Of a DNA stretch of 64,000 nt, positions 26,577 to 36,600 are shown piece after piece. Position 1 is the first letter of the stretch. Each line of letters starts with the position of its first letter. The notes under the pieces are model-generated. The model did not search any database. It was not told the origin of the DNA and saw nothing but the letters and a program-made list of their open reading frames with translations. The translations under genes were made by a program, and so were the position numbers. Source of the stretch: Lutibacter sp. (lineage in GTDB: Bacteria; Bacteroidota; Bacteroidia; Flavobacteriales; Flavobacteriaceae); assembly GCF_021647475.1 (NCBI RefSeq), contig NZ_JAKIUR010000010.1:1-64000 (forward strand). The letters run 5' to 3'.

Positions 26577-27768
26577 CTACAAAATCTTGCAAATAGCTAA
26601 AACGAGGAGTTAATTTTCCATTTTCAGTCATTTTTGCTCTGTGTAAAACACCATCTTTATCATTATTAAAAAATGATGGAATAACATATTTTGCAAAACT
26701 TTCTCCAAAACCTTCAGAAGCATCCTTTGGTAGTTCACAAGGTAAATTATCTACTGCCATTACTGCAATAGCATCTTTACTTTTATAATCTACTTCTTGC
26801 TCAGTTTTAGGATTATAACCATAAATTGGATTTGCAATAGTTGAAGATCTAATAGTTGAAGCTACAGGACCATCAATATCACAACTTATATCGGCAACTA
26901 CTTTTATATTAAAATCTTTTGATTTTGCATCTTCTCTTGTAAAAATATATGGTGAACCTGTTCCAAAAAAATGACAAGCAATATATAAATCGGACACTTT
27001 GGCAAATCTCATAAAATTACTAACATATTCTTGTGGATGGTTAAAAAAATCATTTCGATTTATTACTTTTCCATCTTTTCTTTTATTATAATCTAGCACA
27101 TTAATTTGTACGTAAACTGGTTCTTTAAAAGTTTGGTTCAAAAATTCATCAACAGAAACCTCTTTTAGTCCCATTCCATCCAACATTTCTTTAGCTCCAT
27201 TACTAACTCTTCCTTTTCCTGTTAATACAATTTTAATAGCAGGAAGCTTAATTTTTTGAAGTTTATGTATTAACATTAATTGGTCATGAAGTCTTTCTGC
27301 TTTAGGTAAATTATACAAGTCAAATTTTAATCCATAGGTTCTAAATCCGTTGTAAGCTCCTACAATTCCAGCATACCTACCAAAAGCTACTAATCTTACA
27401 TTTTGGTTATTAGTAATGGTTTCATGATCAAATAACTCAATATTTTTTGATAAAATTTCTTGTAATAATGTTCTATTATAAGATTGTTTTTTGATAGTAT
27501 GCGAAAAGAAAAAATATTTTTTATTAGGAATTAAATTTGCTTTAGGAACTTCCTTAACGCCAAGTAAAACATCACAATCAGAAACATCATGTACCACTTC
27601 AATTCCTTCATTTAGGTAATCTTCATCTGTAAAAAAACGATCTTTTGAGCTTTCTACTTTAATTAAAAGCTGTGGATTTGCTAACATTAATTCTTTACAT
27701 TTTTTTGGAACTAAAACTACTCTTCTATCAGGTGGATTTTTACGTTCTTTAATAATTCCTATCTTCAT
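26566..27768 (-). CDS. NAD(P)-dependent dehydrogenase, AlaDH/LOR-SDH type
   Basis: This 400-residue cytosolic oxidoreductase has an N-terminal alanine-dehydrogenase/PNT-like domain (MKIGIIKERKNPPDRRVVL, with the substrate-Arg-like segment) and a Rossmann domain with IKIVLTGKGRVSNGAKEML for NAD(P). VVADISCDIDGPVASTIRSS and ITNPIYGYNP-like segments resemble lysine-ketoglutarate reductase/saccharopine dehydrogenase relatives. The reaction is probably oxidoreduction of an amino acid or its imine; the substrate is not readable. Co-transcribed with DUF3820. Confidence 0.72.
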   Translation of the reverse strand: MKIGIIKERKNPPDRRVVLVPKKCKELMLANPQLLIKVESSKDRFFTDEDYLNEGIEVVHDVSDCDVLLGVKEVPKANLIPNKKYFFFSHTIKKQSYNRTLLQEILSKNIELFDHETITNNQNVRLVAFGRYAGIVGAYNGFRTYGLKFDLYNLPKAERLHDQLMLIHKLQKIKLPAIKIVLTGKGRVSNGAKEMLDGMGLKEVSVDEFLNQTFKEPVYVQINVLDYNKRKDGKVINRNDFFNHPQEYVSNFMRFAKVSDLYIACHFFGTGSPYIFTREDAKSKDFNIKVVADISCDIDGPVASTIRSSTIANPIYGYNPKTEQEVDYKSKDAIAVMAVDNLPCELPKDASEGFGESFAKYVIPSFFNNDKDGVLHRAKMTENGKLTPRFSYLQDFVDGK

Positions 27769-27848
27769 AAAATAAATGGTATAAAATTTGCTACGAAGGT
27801 ATTAGGATTTAAAAGATTTTGCAAGTGATAATTGTAACATATTTTTAC

Positions 27849-27856
27849 TAAATTTG
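27849..27856 (+). promoter_or_regulatory. -7 box upstream of ssrA
   Basis: TAAATTTG matches TAnnTTTG about 31 bp before the mature tmRNA 5' end, leaving a short trimmed leader. Confidence 0.4.
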
Positions 27857-27886
27857 TGCACTTTTATTTAAAGTTCTTTAATTTTT

Positions 27887-28278
27887 GGGGACGATTGGTT
27901 TTGACTGCGAGATCAATTGATATAGAAGCATGCCGAGTAATGAAATAGCACTCGTAAATCTCAATTTCAAAAACTTAAACGGCGAAAATAATTTTGCTTT
28001 AGCTGCTTAATCTGAATTACAGTAAGATAAAGCCTCGTTGCACTAGGTGCAAATGCTAAATGTCTCCTGAAAGCCTTGGTTAATGGCGTTCAATTTTGAG
28101 GCATCGTAAAAATTAACATAGATTTACTATGGTTTCGGTAGTATTTCGAAATTTAAGAAACTAAGCTTAAAGTGGATTGTTTTTAATCAGCTTTTTGACT
28201 AAAATTAAGTAAAAACTAAGCATGTAGAAACTATTTTAGTTGCTTGTTTGGACCCGGGTTCGATTCCCGGCGTCTCCA
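27887..28278 (+). ncRNA. ssrA: Transfer-messenger RNA (tmRNA)
   Basis: The 5' end GGGGACG pairs with CGTCTCC at 28271-28277 to make the acceptor stem; GGACCCGGGTTCGATTCCCGG is split as the T-arm (GGACCCGGG, TTCGA, TTCCCGG region). The tag frame reads GENNFALAA followed by TAA (in the GGCGAAAATAATTTTGC segment near 27980), a normal Bacteroidota degradation tag. CCA is not encoded. It rescues stalled ribosomes together with SmpB. Confidence 0.96.
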
Positions 28279-28481
28279 CTATTACTAAAATTATTTTTTA
28301 ATTTTTATTACATATTTACTTTAGTATCAATACGTTATAATGAAAATAATAAATTGAAAATAGTAAAATATTAATTAAGAAAAATGAGAAAGGAATCATA
28401 ATTTTACAACAAAAAACCAAAAAAACATAAAAATTGATTTAATAGGATAACTTACCTTTGTATCATAAAATACAATATATT

Positions 28482-28871
28482 ATGAATTATTATTTTAGTA
28501 CAACTCTCAAAAACGTAACATTTGAGACTGCAAAAGAAAAAGTTACAGCAGCATTAAAAAAAGAAGGATTTGGTATTTTAACAAACATCAATGTACAAGA
28601 AACTTTAAAGAAAAAGATAAATGTTGATTTTAGACCTTATGAAATATTAGGAGCCTGCAATCCTCATTTTGCCTATAAAGCTTTATCTGCTGAAGATAAA
28701 ATAGGTATTATGCTACCTTGCAATGTAATTATTGAAGAAAATGAAAATGGCACTATTGTAATTTCTGCAGTTGATCCTATTGCTTCAATGGGAGCTGTTG
28801 AAAATAATAGTTTAGAAGAAATTGCAAAGGAAGTTCAACAAAAACTTAAACAAGTTATTAATAGTCTATAA
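28482..28871 (+). CDS. DUF302-family protein
   Basis: This is a 129-residue protein from the ATG at 28482 (MNYYFSTTLKNVTFETAKEK). An earlier ATG at 28458 is less likely because it sits right next to the -7 box. The DUF302 fold is shown by EGFGILTNINVQETLKKK, YEILGACNPHFAYKAL, and IGIMLPCNVIIEE. DUF302 proteins often accompany metal-stress genes and this one heads the metal island, but no ligand is proven. Confidence 0.85.
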   Translation: MNYYFSTTLKNVTFETAKEKVTAALKKEGFGILTNINVQETLKKKINVDFRPYEILGACNPHFAYKALSAEDKIGIMLPCNVIIEENENGTIVISAVDPIASMGAVENNSLEEIAKEVQQKLKQVINSL

Positions 28872-28915
28872 TCTTCATTTTAACATTCATTTAATATTAA
28901 ATAAATAATAAATTA

Positions 28916-28923
28916 TATCTTTG
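28916..28923 (+). promoter_or_regulatory. -7 box upstream of the HYC_CC_PP gene
   Basis: TATCTTTG matches TAnnTTTG and lies 9 bp before the ATG at 28933, implying a nearly leaderless transcript. Confidence 0.4.
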
Positions 28924-28932
28924 CGACAATTA

Positions 28933-29349
28933 ATGAAACAATTTTTTACAAAAATAGCAGCAATTTTAATGACTTTTGTAGTCCTTTTTTCTACAATGTC
29001 GTTTACCGTTAACCAACACTATTGTGGAGGTGAAGTATATGACAGTGCATTATTTTCAAAAGCTGATTCTTGTAGTATGGATGAAAAAACACCTTCAAAA
29101 GAAGATTGTAATGTAGCCGATAAAAATTGTTGTGATACTATACTTAAAATATATACAGGACAAAATGAGCTAGAAACTTCTGATGTTTCAAGTTTAAACT
29201 TTAATACTCAAATGTTTCTAGCTCCTTTTATTTACACTTACATTAACTTATTTGAAGGATTAGATACTAACATCATTCCTTTTAAAAATTATACACCTCC
29301 TCTACTGGTCAGTAACATTCAGGTTACCCACCAAGTTTTTCTTATCTGA
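28933..29349 (+). CDS. HYC_CC_PP-family small Cys-rich exported protein
   Basis: This is a 138-residue protein from the ATG at 28933, which gives a hydrophobic leader; the longer frame uses TTG. It contains the name-giving motifs QHYCGG, DKNCCD and a proline pair near the C-terminus (YTPPLLV). Cys pairs in an exported protein at the head of a cus operon suggest periplasmic Cu/Ag binding, which is inference. A second, shorter-motif relative lies at 51114. Confidence 0.78.
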   Translation: MKQFFTKIAAILMTFVVLFSTMSFTVNQHYCGGEVYDSALFSKADSCSMDEKTPSKEDCNVADKNCCDTILKIYTGQNELETSDVSSLNFNTQMFLAPFIYTYINLFEGLDTNIIPFKNYTPPLLVSNIQVTHQVFLI

Positions 29350-29418
29350 TTTTTAATTATTTTTTAGACACAAAATAAGATAGTTAAATTTATTATACTA
29401 TTTTTTATTTGTTAGCTT

Positions 29419-29455
29419 ATAAAAGTTATGATACCTATCATGCTTTTATAACTTT
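29419..29455 (+). promoter_or_regulatory. Candidate metal-regulator operator before cusA
   Basis: Nested inverted repeats are seen: ATAAAAG/CTTTTAT (29419-29425, 29443-29449), ATGATA/TATCAT around a central CC, and AAAGTTAT/ATAACTTT (29422-29429, 29448-29455). The core GATACCTAT also occurs before copA (42635-42643). It lies about 30 bp upstream of the cusA start. Confidence 0.5.
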
Positions 29456-29486
29456 AAAATTTAAATAATTAAAAATCAAATGCTAT

Positions 29487-32400
29487 ATGCTTAATAAAAT
29501 AATACGCTATTTTCTTGAAAACAAGTTAATAACATTTATGTTACTCTTCACTTTCATTATTGGAGGAATTGTAACAGCCCCTTTTAATTGGAAAACATCC
29601 TTAATTGAACGAAACCCAATACCTGTTGATGCTATTCCTGACATTGGTGAAAACCAACAAATTGTTTTTACAGAATGGATGGGACAATCGCCGCAAGATA
29701 TTGAAGATCAAATTACCTATCCTTTAACTACTGCCTTATTAGGTATTCCTGGTGTAAAAACCATTAGAAGTAATTCTATTTTCGGACTATCTAGTATTTA
29801 CATCATTTTTAAAGATGATGTAGATTTTTACTGGAGTAGAACAAGGATTCTTGAGAAATTAAACTCTTTACCTCCAGGAACCGTACCTAATGAAGTAAAA
29901 CCAGCTTTAGGTCCAGATGCCACCGCATTAGGACAAGTATATTGGTACACTTTAGAAGGTAGAGATCCAAAAACAGGAAAACCAACAGGAGGTTGGGATC
30001 CACAAGAACTTAGAACAATCCAAGATTTTTATGTTCGCTATTATTTAACAGCAACAAGTGGCGTATCAGAAGTAGCTTCAATTGGTGGTTATGTAAAAGA
30101 ATATCAAATTGAAATTGACCCTGATGCTATGAAAGCTAATAATGTTGATGTAAAAATGATTATGAATGCTGTAAAAAACAGTAATTTAGATATTGGTGCA
30201 CGTACTTTAGAGTTTAACAAAGTTGAATATTTAATTCGTGGACTGGGTTATATTAAAAACTTATCTGACTTAGAAGAAAGTGTAGTTACTGTCAATAATA
30301 ATGTTCCAATTCGTTTAAAAGATGTTGCCAAAATACAATTTGGTCCTGCCCCCAGAAGAGGCGGGCTTGATAAAGGTGGTGTAGAAGCAGTTGGTGGTGT
30401 GGTAGTTGTACGTTATGGTGCTAATCCGTTAGAGGTAATTCAAAACCTTAAAAAGAAAATTGCAGAAGTTGCTCCAGGATTGCCTTCAAAAACATTAGCT
30501 GACGGAACGGTTTCTAAAGTAACCATTGTTCCATTCTATGACCGCTCTAGTTTAATCCATGAAACATTAGGAACGTTAGAATCGGCTTTATCTCACGAAT
30601 TATTAATTAGTATTTTAGTAGTGATTGTATTAATTTTAAATCTGAGGGCTTCCATATTAATTTCAACTTTATTACCTGTAGGAGTCTTAATGACCTTTAT
30701 TTTAATGAAATTTTTTCATGTAGATGCTAATATTGTAGCACTTTCAGGTATTGCAATTGCCATTGGAGTTATGGTGGATGTAGGAATTGTATTTACTGAA
30801 AATATTATTAGGCATTTAGAAATGCCCGAAAATAAAAATATTAGTGGTAAAAAATTAGTACAAGTAATTTATGCTGCCACAGTTGAAGTCGCCTCAGCAA
30901 TTATGACTGCCCTAGCTACCACTATTGTTAGTTTTTTACCAGTATTTGCAATGCAAGCATCAGAAGGAAAACTATTTAGACCTTTAGCATTTACCAAAAC
31001 ATTTGCTTTAATTTCTTCTTTATTTATTGGAATACTATTTATACCTGCAATGGCACAAGTATTATTCTCTATAAAATTAGATAAAAAGAAGACCAGCCGC
31101 ATATTCAATTCATTATTAATAGGGTTTGGTGTTGTATTTTTAATAGCCTACGGAAGTGTAATTGCCTTAGCTCTAGTTGCATTTGGTGTAAATAACTTAT
31201 TAACTCAAGTATCAGAACGTACCTTCTTAAAAAACAAAATAAAATTACCTTATTCTGAAAAAATTGCCAATTATATAAATATTGCAATTACAGTTTTTGT
31301 TGTACTTTATTTTTTAACTATTGAATGGATGCCTTTAGGAGCTTCAAACTCAACATTAGTCAACTTTATATTCGTAATTCTAATTGTTGGTGTGGTATTA
31401 GGTTTGTTAATGACCATTGTACATTTCTATGATATCGTTTTAAAATGGTGTTTAGAAAATAAATGGAAATTTCTTTCAATCCCTATTATTGTAGTTTTAT
31501 TTGGAGCTAACATTTGGCTTGGCTTTGGTAAAGTTTTTAGTTTTATGCCAAATTTTGCTAAAAACAATAGTGCTTGGAATAGTATGGAAAAAACTTTTCC
31601 AGGTGTTGGTAAAGAATTTATGCCTGCTCTAAATGAAGGTTCATTTTTACTAATGCCAACAACTATGCCTCACTCTAGCATTAGCGAAAATATAAAGGTA
31701 ATGGCAAGTATTAATAAACGTATAAATAATATTCCAGAAATAGCAACATCGGTAGGTAAATGGGGACGTGTAAATTCTGCTCTAGATCCCGCTCCTACAT
31801 CTATGTTTGAAAACACAATAAACTATATTCCTGAATATATTTTAGATGGCGATGGAAGAAGAATTCGATTTAAAGTAAACAAAAATAATGCTTTTGTTTT
31901 AAAAAATGGTTCAACCTATAAATATGGAAAAGATGCGTTTAAAAAAATTACAGAAAATCAATTAACTAAAGATGAAGATGGCGAGTATTTTAGACAATGG
32001 CGTCAAAAAATAAAAAATGAAGATGACATTTGGAAAGAAATTGTGAAACATTCTAAATTTCCAGGTTTAACATCTGCACCTAAATTACAACCTATTCAAA
32101 CCAGATTAATTATGCTTTCAACAGGAATGAGAGCTCCTATGGGAATTAAAGTATTTGGTCCAACATTAGAATCTATAGAAAAAACAGGTTTTGAATTAGA
32201 ACGTTTATTAAAAGAAGTGCCTAGCATTAATCCTTCTACTGTTTTTGCAGATAGAGTTGTTGGAAAGCCTTATTTGGAAATAAAGTTAAACCGACAAGCA
32301 ATGTCTAGATATGGATTAACCATAAAAGATATGCAAATGCAATTATCAGTAGCTATAGGAGGAAAACAATTAAGCACCTCTGTTGAGGGAAGAGAACGTT

Positions 32401-33326
32401 TTCCTATAAGAGTTAGATATGCAAGAGAGTATAGGGATAACCCTGATGACATAAAGAAAATTTTAATCCCAACGCCTGCAGGTGTTCAAGTAGAACTAGG
32501 TGAACTAGCATCTATAGAATATGTTCGAGGGCCTCAAGTTATTAAAAGTGAAGATACCTTTTTAACAGGATATGTAATTTTTGATAAAAAAGAAGGTCAA
32601 GCTGAAACCAATGTGGTAGAAGCTGCTCAAAAATTGATAAAAGATAAAATTGATTCTGGTGAATTTAAATTGCCTGATGGTGTAACCTATCGTTTTACAG
32701 GTAATTACGAAAATCAAATAAGAGCTTCTAAACGATTGATGCTGGTAGTTCCTATTTCATTAATTCTAATTTTGTTGATTTTATATTTTCAATTTAAAAA
32801 TATATTACCGTCATTAATGGTGTTCTCAGGAATTTTTGTAGCCTTTTCAGGTGGTTTTATTATGATTTGGCTATACAGTCAAACATGGTTTTTAAACTTT
32901 AGTTTTGCTGGGGTTCATATGCGAGATTTATTCCAGCTCCACACTATTAATTTGAGTGTCGCCGTTTGGGTAGGATTTATCGCCTTATTTGGTATTGCAA
33001 CCGATGATGGTGTAATTATGGGAACCTATTTAACTCAGGTTTTTGATGAAGAAAAACCTAAAACCATTGAAGGAATTAGAGCTTCTATTTTACATGCAGG
33101 CTCAAAAAGAGTTCGACCAGCAATGATGACTGCTGCAGTTGCAATTATAGCTTTAATACCCGTTTTAACAGCAACTGGTAAAGGGGCTGATGTAGTAATA
33201 CCTATGGCAATCCCTTCTTTTGGAGGCATGCTTTTACAGGTGATGACTATGTTTGTTGTACCAGTGCTTTACAGCATGTGGAAAGAACATAATTTAAAGA
33301 AAGAATTAAAAAAATCACAAGCTTAA
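29487..33326 (+). CDS. cusA: CusA/CzcA-type heavy-metal efflux RND pump
   Basis: This 1279-residue inner-membrane RND transporter drives proton-coupled export of monovalent or divalent metal. The N-terminal TM1 is followed by VDAIPDIGENQQIVFTEWMG (the HME-RND signature), then the TM4 charge relay segment GVMVDVGIVFTEN. MLSTGMRAPMGIKVFGP near residue 875 holds the Met residues of the Cus-type metal site. It is about 230 residues longer than E. coli CusA because of extra helices after TM6 (about residues 535-690) and a periplasmic insert near 780-860, as is usual in Bacteroidota. First gene of cusA-tolC-cusB. Confidence 0.93.
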   Translation: MLNKIIRYFLENKLITFMLLFTFIIGGIVTAPFNWKTSLIERNPIPVDAIPDIGENQQIVFTEWMGQSPQDIEDQITYPLTTALLGIPGVKTIRSNSIFGLSSIYIIFKDDVDFYWSRTRILEKLNSLPPGTVPNEVKPALGPDATALGQVYWYTLEGRDPKTGKPTGGWDPQELRTIQDFYVRYYLTATSGVSEVASIGGYVKEYQIEIDPDAMKANNVDVKMIMNAVKNSNLDIGARTLEFNKVEYLIRGLGYIKNLSDLEESVVTVNNNVPIRLKDVAKIQFGPAPRRGGLDKGGVEAVGGVVVVRYGANPLEVIQNLKKKIAEVAPGLPSKTLADGTVSKVTIVPFYDRSSLIHETLGTLESALSHELLISILVVIVLILNLRASILISTLLPVGVLMTFILMKFFHVDANIVALSGIAIAIGVMVDVGIVFTENIIRHLEMPENKNISGKKLVQVIYAATVEVASAIMTALATTIVSFLPVFAMQASEGKLFRPLAFTKTFALISSLFIGILFIPAMAQVLFSIKLDKKKTSRIFNSLLIGFGVVFLIAYGSVIALALVAFGVNNLLTQVSERTFLKNKIKLPYSEKIANYINIAITVFVVLYFLTIEWMPLGASNSTLVNFIFVILIVGVVLGLLMTIVHFYDIVLKWCLENKWKFLSIPIIVVLFGANIWLGFGKVFSFMPNFAKNNSAWNSMEKTFPGVGKEFMPALNEGSFLLMPTTMPHSSISENIKVMASINKRINNIPEIATSVGKWGRVNSALDPAPTSMFENTINYIPEYILDGDGRRIRFKVNKNNAFVLKNGSTYKYGKDAFKKITENQLTKDEDGEYFRQWRQKIKNEDDIWKEIVKHSKFPGLTSAPKLQPIQTRLIMLSTGMRAPMGIKVFGPTLESIEKTGFELERLLKEVPSINPSTVFADRVVGKPYLEIKLNRQAMSRYGLTIKDMQMQLSVAIGGKQLSTSVEGRERFPIRVRYAREYRDNPDDIKKILIPTPAGVQVELGELASIEYVRGPQVIKSEDTFLTGYVIFDKKEGQAETNVVEAAQKLIKDKIDSGEFKLPDGVTYRFTGNYENQIRASKRLMLVVPISLILILLILYFQFKNILPSLMVFSGIFVAFSGGFIMIWLYSQTWFLNFSFAGVHMRDLFQLHTINLSVAVWVGFIALFGIATDDGVIMGTYLTQVFDEEKPKTIEGIRASILHAGSKRVRPAMMTAAVAIIALIPVLTATGKGADVVIPMAIPSFGGMLLQVMTMFVVPVLYSMWKEHNLKKELKKSQA

Positions 33327-33336
33327 ATTTATAAAA

Positions 33337-34584
33337 ATGAAAGTAAAAATTTATAACATCATTTTATTTAGTTTGTTGCTACTAATAAGTACTAATACTT
33401 TTAGTCAGGCAAGCTTAGAAAACTATCTGAAAATTGCAGCCGAAAACAATCCTGAACTAAAAGCAACATTCAGTGAATATATGGCTGCAATGGAAAAAGT
33501 ACCTCAAGTAGGTGCTTTACCTGATCCACAAGTTGCTTTTGGTTATTTTATTGAACCCGTTGAAACACGTGTTGGACCTCAAAAATGGAAGTTTAACCTA
33601 ACTCAAAGTTTTCCTTGGTTTGGTTTGCTAAATGCAAAAGAAAATGTAGCAACTGAAATGGCAAATGCCAACTTTGAAAAATTTGAAAATTCAAAATCAA
33701 ATCTATTCTTTGAAGTAAAAACAGCTTTTTATAATTATTATTTTATTGAAAAAGCTATTAAAATTACGAAACAGAATATGGATATTTTGCAAGTTTTTAA
33801 ACGGTTATCTTTAGTTAAAATTGAATCAGGAAAAGCATCTATTGTTGATGAACTACGTGTAGAATTAGAGTTAAATGATTTAGAAAATCAATTGGCTTTG
33901 TTTAAGGATACTAAAAATACTATCCAAACTAATTTTAATAATTTATTGGCACGAGAAGTTTCAAATAGTATTATAATTCCAGATACTTTATGGCAAGATA
34001 AATTGCCTTTTGATAAGTTAACTATGTTAGATGAAATTTATGCAAGCAACCATCAATTAAAAAGTATTGATCATAGGTTAAGTGCCTTTGTAAATCAAGA
34101 AGTTGTTGCTAAAAAAGAAGGATTACCAAAATTTAATATCGGTTTAAATTATACCGTAGTTGATAAAAATCCTTCTTCAACAGCAGTTGACAATGGTAAA
34201 GATGCTTTTTTGTTTCCTTCCGTAGGGATTAAAATACCTATTTTCAGAAAAAAATACAAAGCATTAATTAAAGAAGCTAAGTTATTACAAGAAGCTGAAA
34301 CCTATAAAAAAGAAGATAAAAAAAATGTGTTAAGCACTATCTATTCGTCTTCCTATAAAAATTTTAGCGATGGTGACAGACGAATAACATTAAACCAAAA
34401 ACAAGCACAAATAGCAAAAAAAATACTAGACGTATTAATTATTTCTTATTCAACGGATGCAAAAGATTTTGAAGAAGTTTTGCGTATTGAACGTCAGTTA
34501 TTAAAATATGAATTGGCTTATCAACAAGCCCTAATCGATAAAAATGCTGCCATAGCATTTATGAACTATTTAATCGGAAAATAA
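33337..34584 (+). CDS. TolC-family outer-membrane efflux protein (CusC-like)
   Basis: This 415-residue protein has a signal peptide (residues 1-25, ending TFSQ) and two repeated helical-hairpin halves, with YMAAMEKVPQVGALPDPQV and YNYYFIEKAIKITKQNMDIL in the first and the corresponding RQLLKYELAYQQALIDKNAA in the second. It forms the outer-membrane duct for the CusA pump. It starts 10 bp after cusA and is followed directly by the adaptor gene. Confidence 0.9.
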   Translation: MKVKIYNIILFSLLLLISTNTFSQASLENYLKIAAENNPELKATFSEYMAAMEKVPQVGALPDPQVAFGYFIEPVETRVGPQKWKFNLTQSFPWFGLLNAKENVATEMANANFEKFENSKSNLFFEVKTAFYNYYFIEKAIKITKQNMDILQVFKRLSLVKIESGKASIVDELRVELELNDLENQLALFKDTKNTIQTNFNNLLAREVSNSIIIPDTLWQDKLPFDKLTMLDEIYASNHQLKSIDHRLSAFVNQEVVAKKEGLPKFNIGLNYTVVDKNPSSTAVDNGKDAFLFPSVGIKIPIFRKKYKALIKEAKLLQEAETYKKEDKKNVLSTIYSSSYKNFSDGDRRITLNQKQAQIAKKILDVLIISYSTDAKDFEEVLRIERQLLKYELAYQQALIDKNAAIAFMNYLIGK

Positions 34585-34585
34585 A

Positions 34586-36430
34586 ATGAATAATATGAAA
34601 AAATATAAAAATTATATTATAGGAATCGGTATTTTAATTATCGGAGTTATCTTAGGAAACGTGTTTTCTGGAGATGATAATACAAAAACCTCTCAAAACA
34701 AAGAGGAACACAACTACGTTCAAGATCCTGTTACAAAATTATGGACTTGTTCTATGCACCCAAATATTAGAATGAAAAAGCCTGGGAAATGCCCTATTTG
34801 TGGAATGACACTTATTCCTTTAGACAATAACAAAGGAACTGGAGAAAAAATAGCTTCCAATGAAATTGTAATGACACCTGAAGCTATACAATTGGCAAAT
34901 ATTCAAACTTCAATTGTTGAAAAATCAAAAGCTGTAAAACAAATTCGTTTGTTAGGAAGGGTTAAACCAGATGAAAGACGTTTATTTTCACAAGTTTCTC
35001 ATATTCCAGGACGAATTGAACGTTTATATGTAAACTTTACAGGAGAAAAAGTATATAAAGGACAAAAAATTATACGGATTTATTCTCCTGAATTAATTTC
35101 AGCTCAAAAAGAGTTATTTGAAGCTATTAAATCAAGAAACATATATCCGCAATTATATACGGCTACACGCAATAAATTAAAATTATGGAAATTATCTGAC
35201 CACCAAATAGATGCCATTGAAAAATCTGGAAAAGTTCAAGATCAAATAGATATTTTATCTGATTATTCTGGTTATGTTATGAAACGAAATGTGGAGCTTG
35301 GAGATCATATTATGGAAGGTACCAACCTCTTTGATATTGCCGATTTAAGTAGCGTTTGGGTTATGTTTGAAGCTTATGAAGCTGATATTCCTTGGATACA
35401 AGTTGGTAATATGGTTAATTTCACAATTAATGCATTACCAAGCAAAAGCTTTAAAGGTAAAATTTCCTATATGGATCCTTTTGTTTCTGCAAAAACTAGA
35501 GTTGCTAAAGTTAGAGTTGAGCTTAAAAATCCTAGCAATAAATTATTACCTGAAATGTTTGCCAATGGTATTCTACAAGCTACATTAACCAATGTAAAAA
35601 ATGCCATTATCATTCCTAAATCTGCCGTACTTTGGACAGGAAAACGATCTGTAGTTTATGTTAAAATACCCCATGAAAAAACAATTTCATTTGTGTATAG
35701 AGAAGTTATTTTAGGACAAGATATGGGTAATTTCTATATCATAGAAAAAGGATTAAAAGAAGGTGAAATAGTTGCAACCAATGGCGTTTTCAGTATAGAT
35801 GCATCTGCACAATTAATTGGTCAAAAAAGTATGATGAACCCAACTGGTGCAAAAGGAAATACCGGTGGTATGGCAGGAATGGATATGGGTGGAAGCAAAA
35901 AAAAGAAGTCTAAAATGAGCGATGCTGAAATGAAAAAGATGAAGAAACCTGTTAAAAACATGGTTATGATAGACAAATCTAAAATCGATCCTAAATTTAA
36001 AAGTCAGTTAGGAAATGTAATCAATACCTATATCAATTTAAAAGACGCACTTTTTAAAGGTGATTTTGCACAGGCAAAAATACAATCAGAAAATGTTAAA
36101 GAGTCTTTAAATAAAGTTGATATGCTATTGCTTTTAGGTGATGCTCATAATGAATGGATGAAAGATTTAAAAATATTAAATCTTCAAACAACCAACATTA
36201 TAAACGCTAAAAATATTGAAAATCAGAGAATTAATTTCGCAAAATTAGGTCCTGAACTTGGAAAGGCTATTGATAAATTTGGTTTTCAAAATTCTAATAA
36301 ACCACTTTATTTAGAGTATTGCTCTATGAAAAAAACATATTGGCTTAGTTACGATAAAGTCATTAAAAATCCTTTTTATGGAGATGCAATGCCAACCTGT
36401 GGAGAAATTACAAAAGAATATAAAAATTAA
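34586..36430 (+). CDS. cusB: CusB-type periplasmic adaptor with HMBD and DUF3347 domains
   Basis: This 614-residue membrane-fusion protein has an N-terminal anchor helix (residues 8-26), a heavy-metal-binding module (WTCSMHPNIRMKKPGKCPIC, residues about 52-72), a HlyD/CusB core with barrel-sandwich hybrid and beta-barrel (about 95-410), then a Met/Gly/Lys-rich linker. The C-terminal DUF3347 domain (about 470-614) ends with YCSMKKTYW ... NPFYGDAM ... CGE. The stop codon overlaps the edge of repeat R2b. The appended DUF3347 is shared with two stand-alone proteins in this island, suggesting a metal-relay function. Confidence 0.92.
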   Translation: MNNMKKYKNYIIGIGILIIGVILGNVFSGDDNTKTSQNKEEHNYVQDPVTKLWTCSMHPNIRMKKPGKCPICGMTLIPLDNNKGTGEKIASNEIVMTPEAIQLANIQTSIVEKSKAVKQIRLLGRVKPDERRLFSQVSHIPGRIERLYVNFTGEKVYKGQKIIRIYSPELISAQKELFEAIKSRNIYPQLYTATRNKLKLWKLSDHQIDAIEKSGKVQDQIDILSDYSGYVMKRNVELGDHIMEGTNLFDIADLSSVWVMFEAYEADIPWIQVGNMVNFTINALPSKSFKGKISYMDPFVSAKTRVAKVRVELKNPSNKLLPEMFANGILQATLTNVKNAIIIPKSAVLWTGKRSVVYVKIPHEKTISFVYREVILGQDMGNFYIIEKGLKEGEIVATNGVFSIDASAQLIGQKSMMNPTGAKGNTGGMAGMDMGGSKKKKSKMSDAEMKKMKKPVKNMVMIDKSKIDPKFKSQLGNVINTYINLKDALFKGDFAQAKIQSENVKESLNKVDMLLLLGDAHNEWMKDLKILNLQTTNIINAKNIENQRINFAKLGPELGKAIDKFGFQNSNKPLYLEYCSMKKTYWLSYDKVIKNPFYGDAMPTCGEITKEYKN

Positions 36431-36574
36431 ATTGATTGTTCCGTAATTAATCATAAAAAGTTCGTCACCCTGAACTTGTTTCAGGGTCTCATCAATATAA
36501 AAAATTATGAGATGCTGAAACAAGTTCAGCATGACGTATAAATATGATACAAAACGGATATACATTAAAATTAA
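36426..36574. repeat. R2 interspersed palindromic repeat, copy b (no H21)
   Basis: This is the same element as 26173-26355, without the 21-bp hairpin and with a shorter loop. It starts at the cusB stop codon and lies inside what would otherwise be a continuous operon; the strong hairpin could act as a transcript boundary or stabiliser. Confidence 0.85.
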
Positions 36575-36600
36575 ACAATAACAACTTAAAATAGAATCAT

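Noticed and set aside
27887..28278. tRNA gene from the T-arm-like GGTTCGATTCC near 28258
   Set aside because: It is the tRNA-like 3' end of tmRNA, pairing with the 5' GGGGACG 390 bases earlier.
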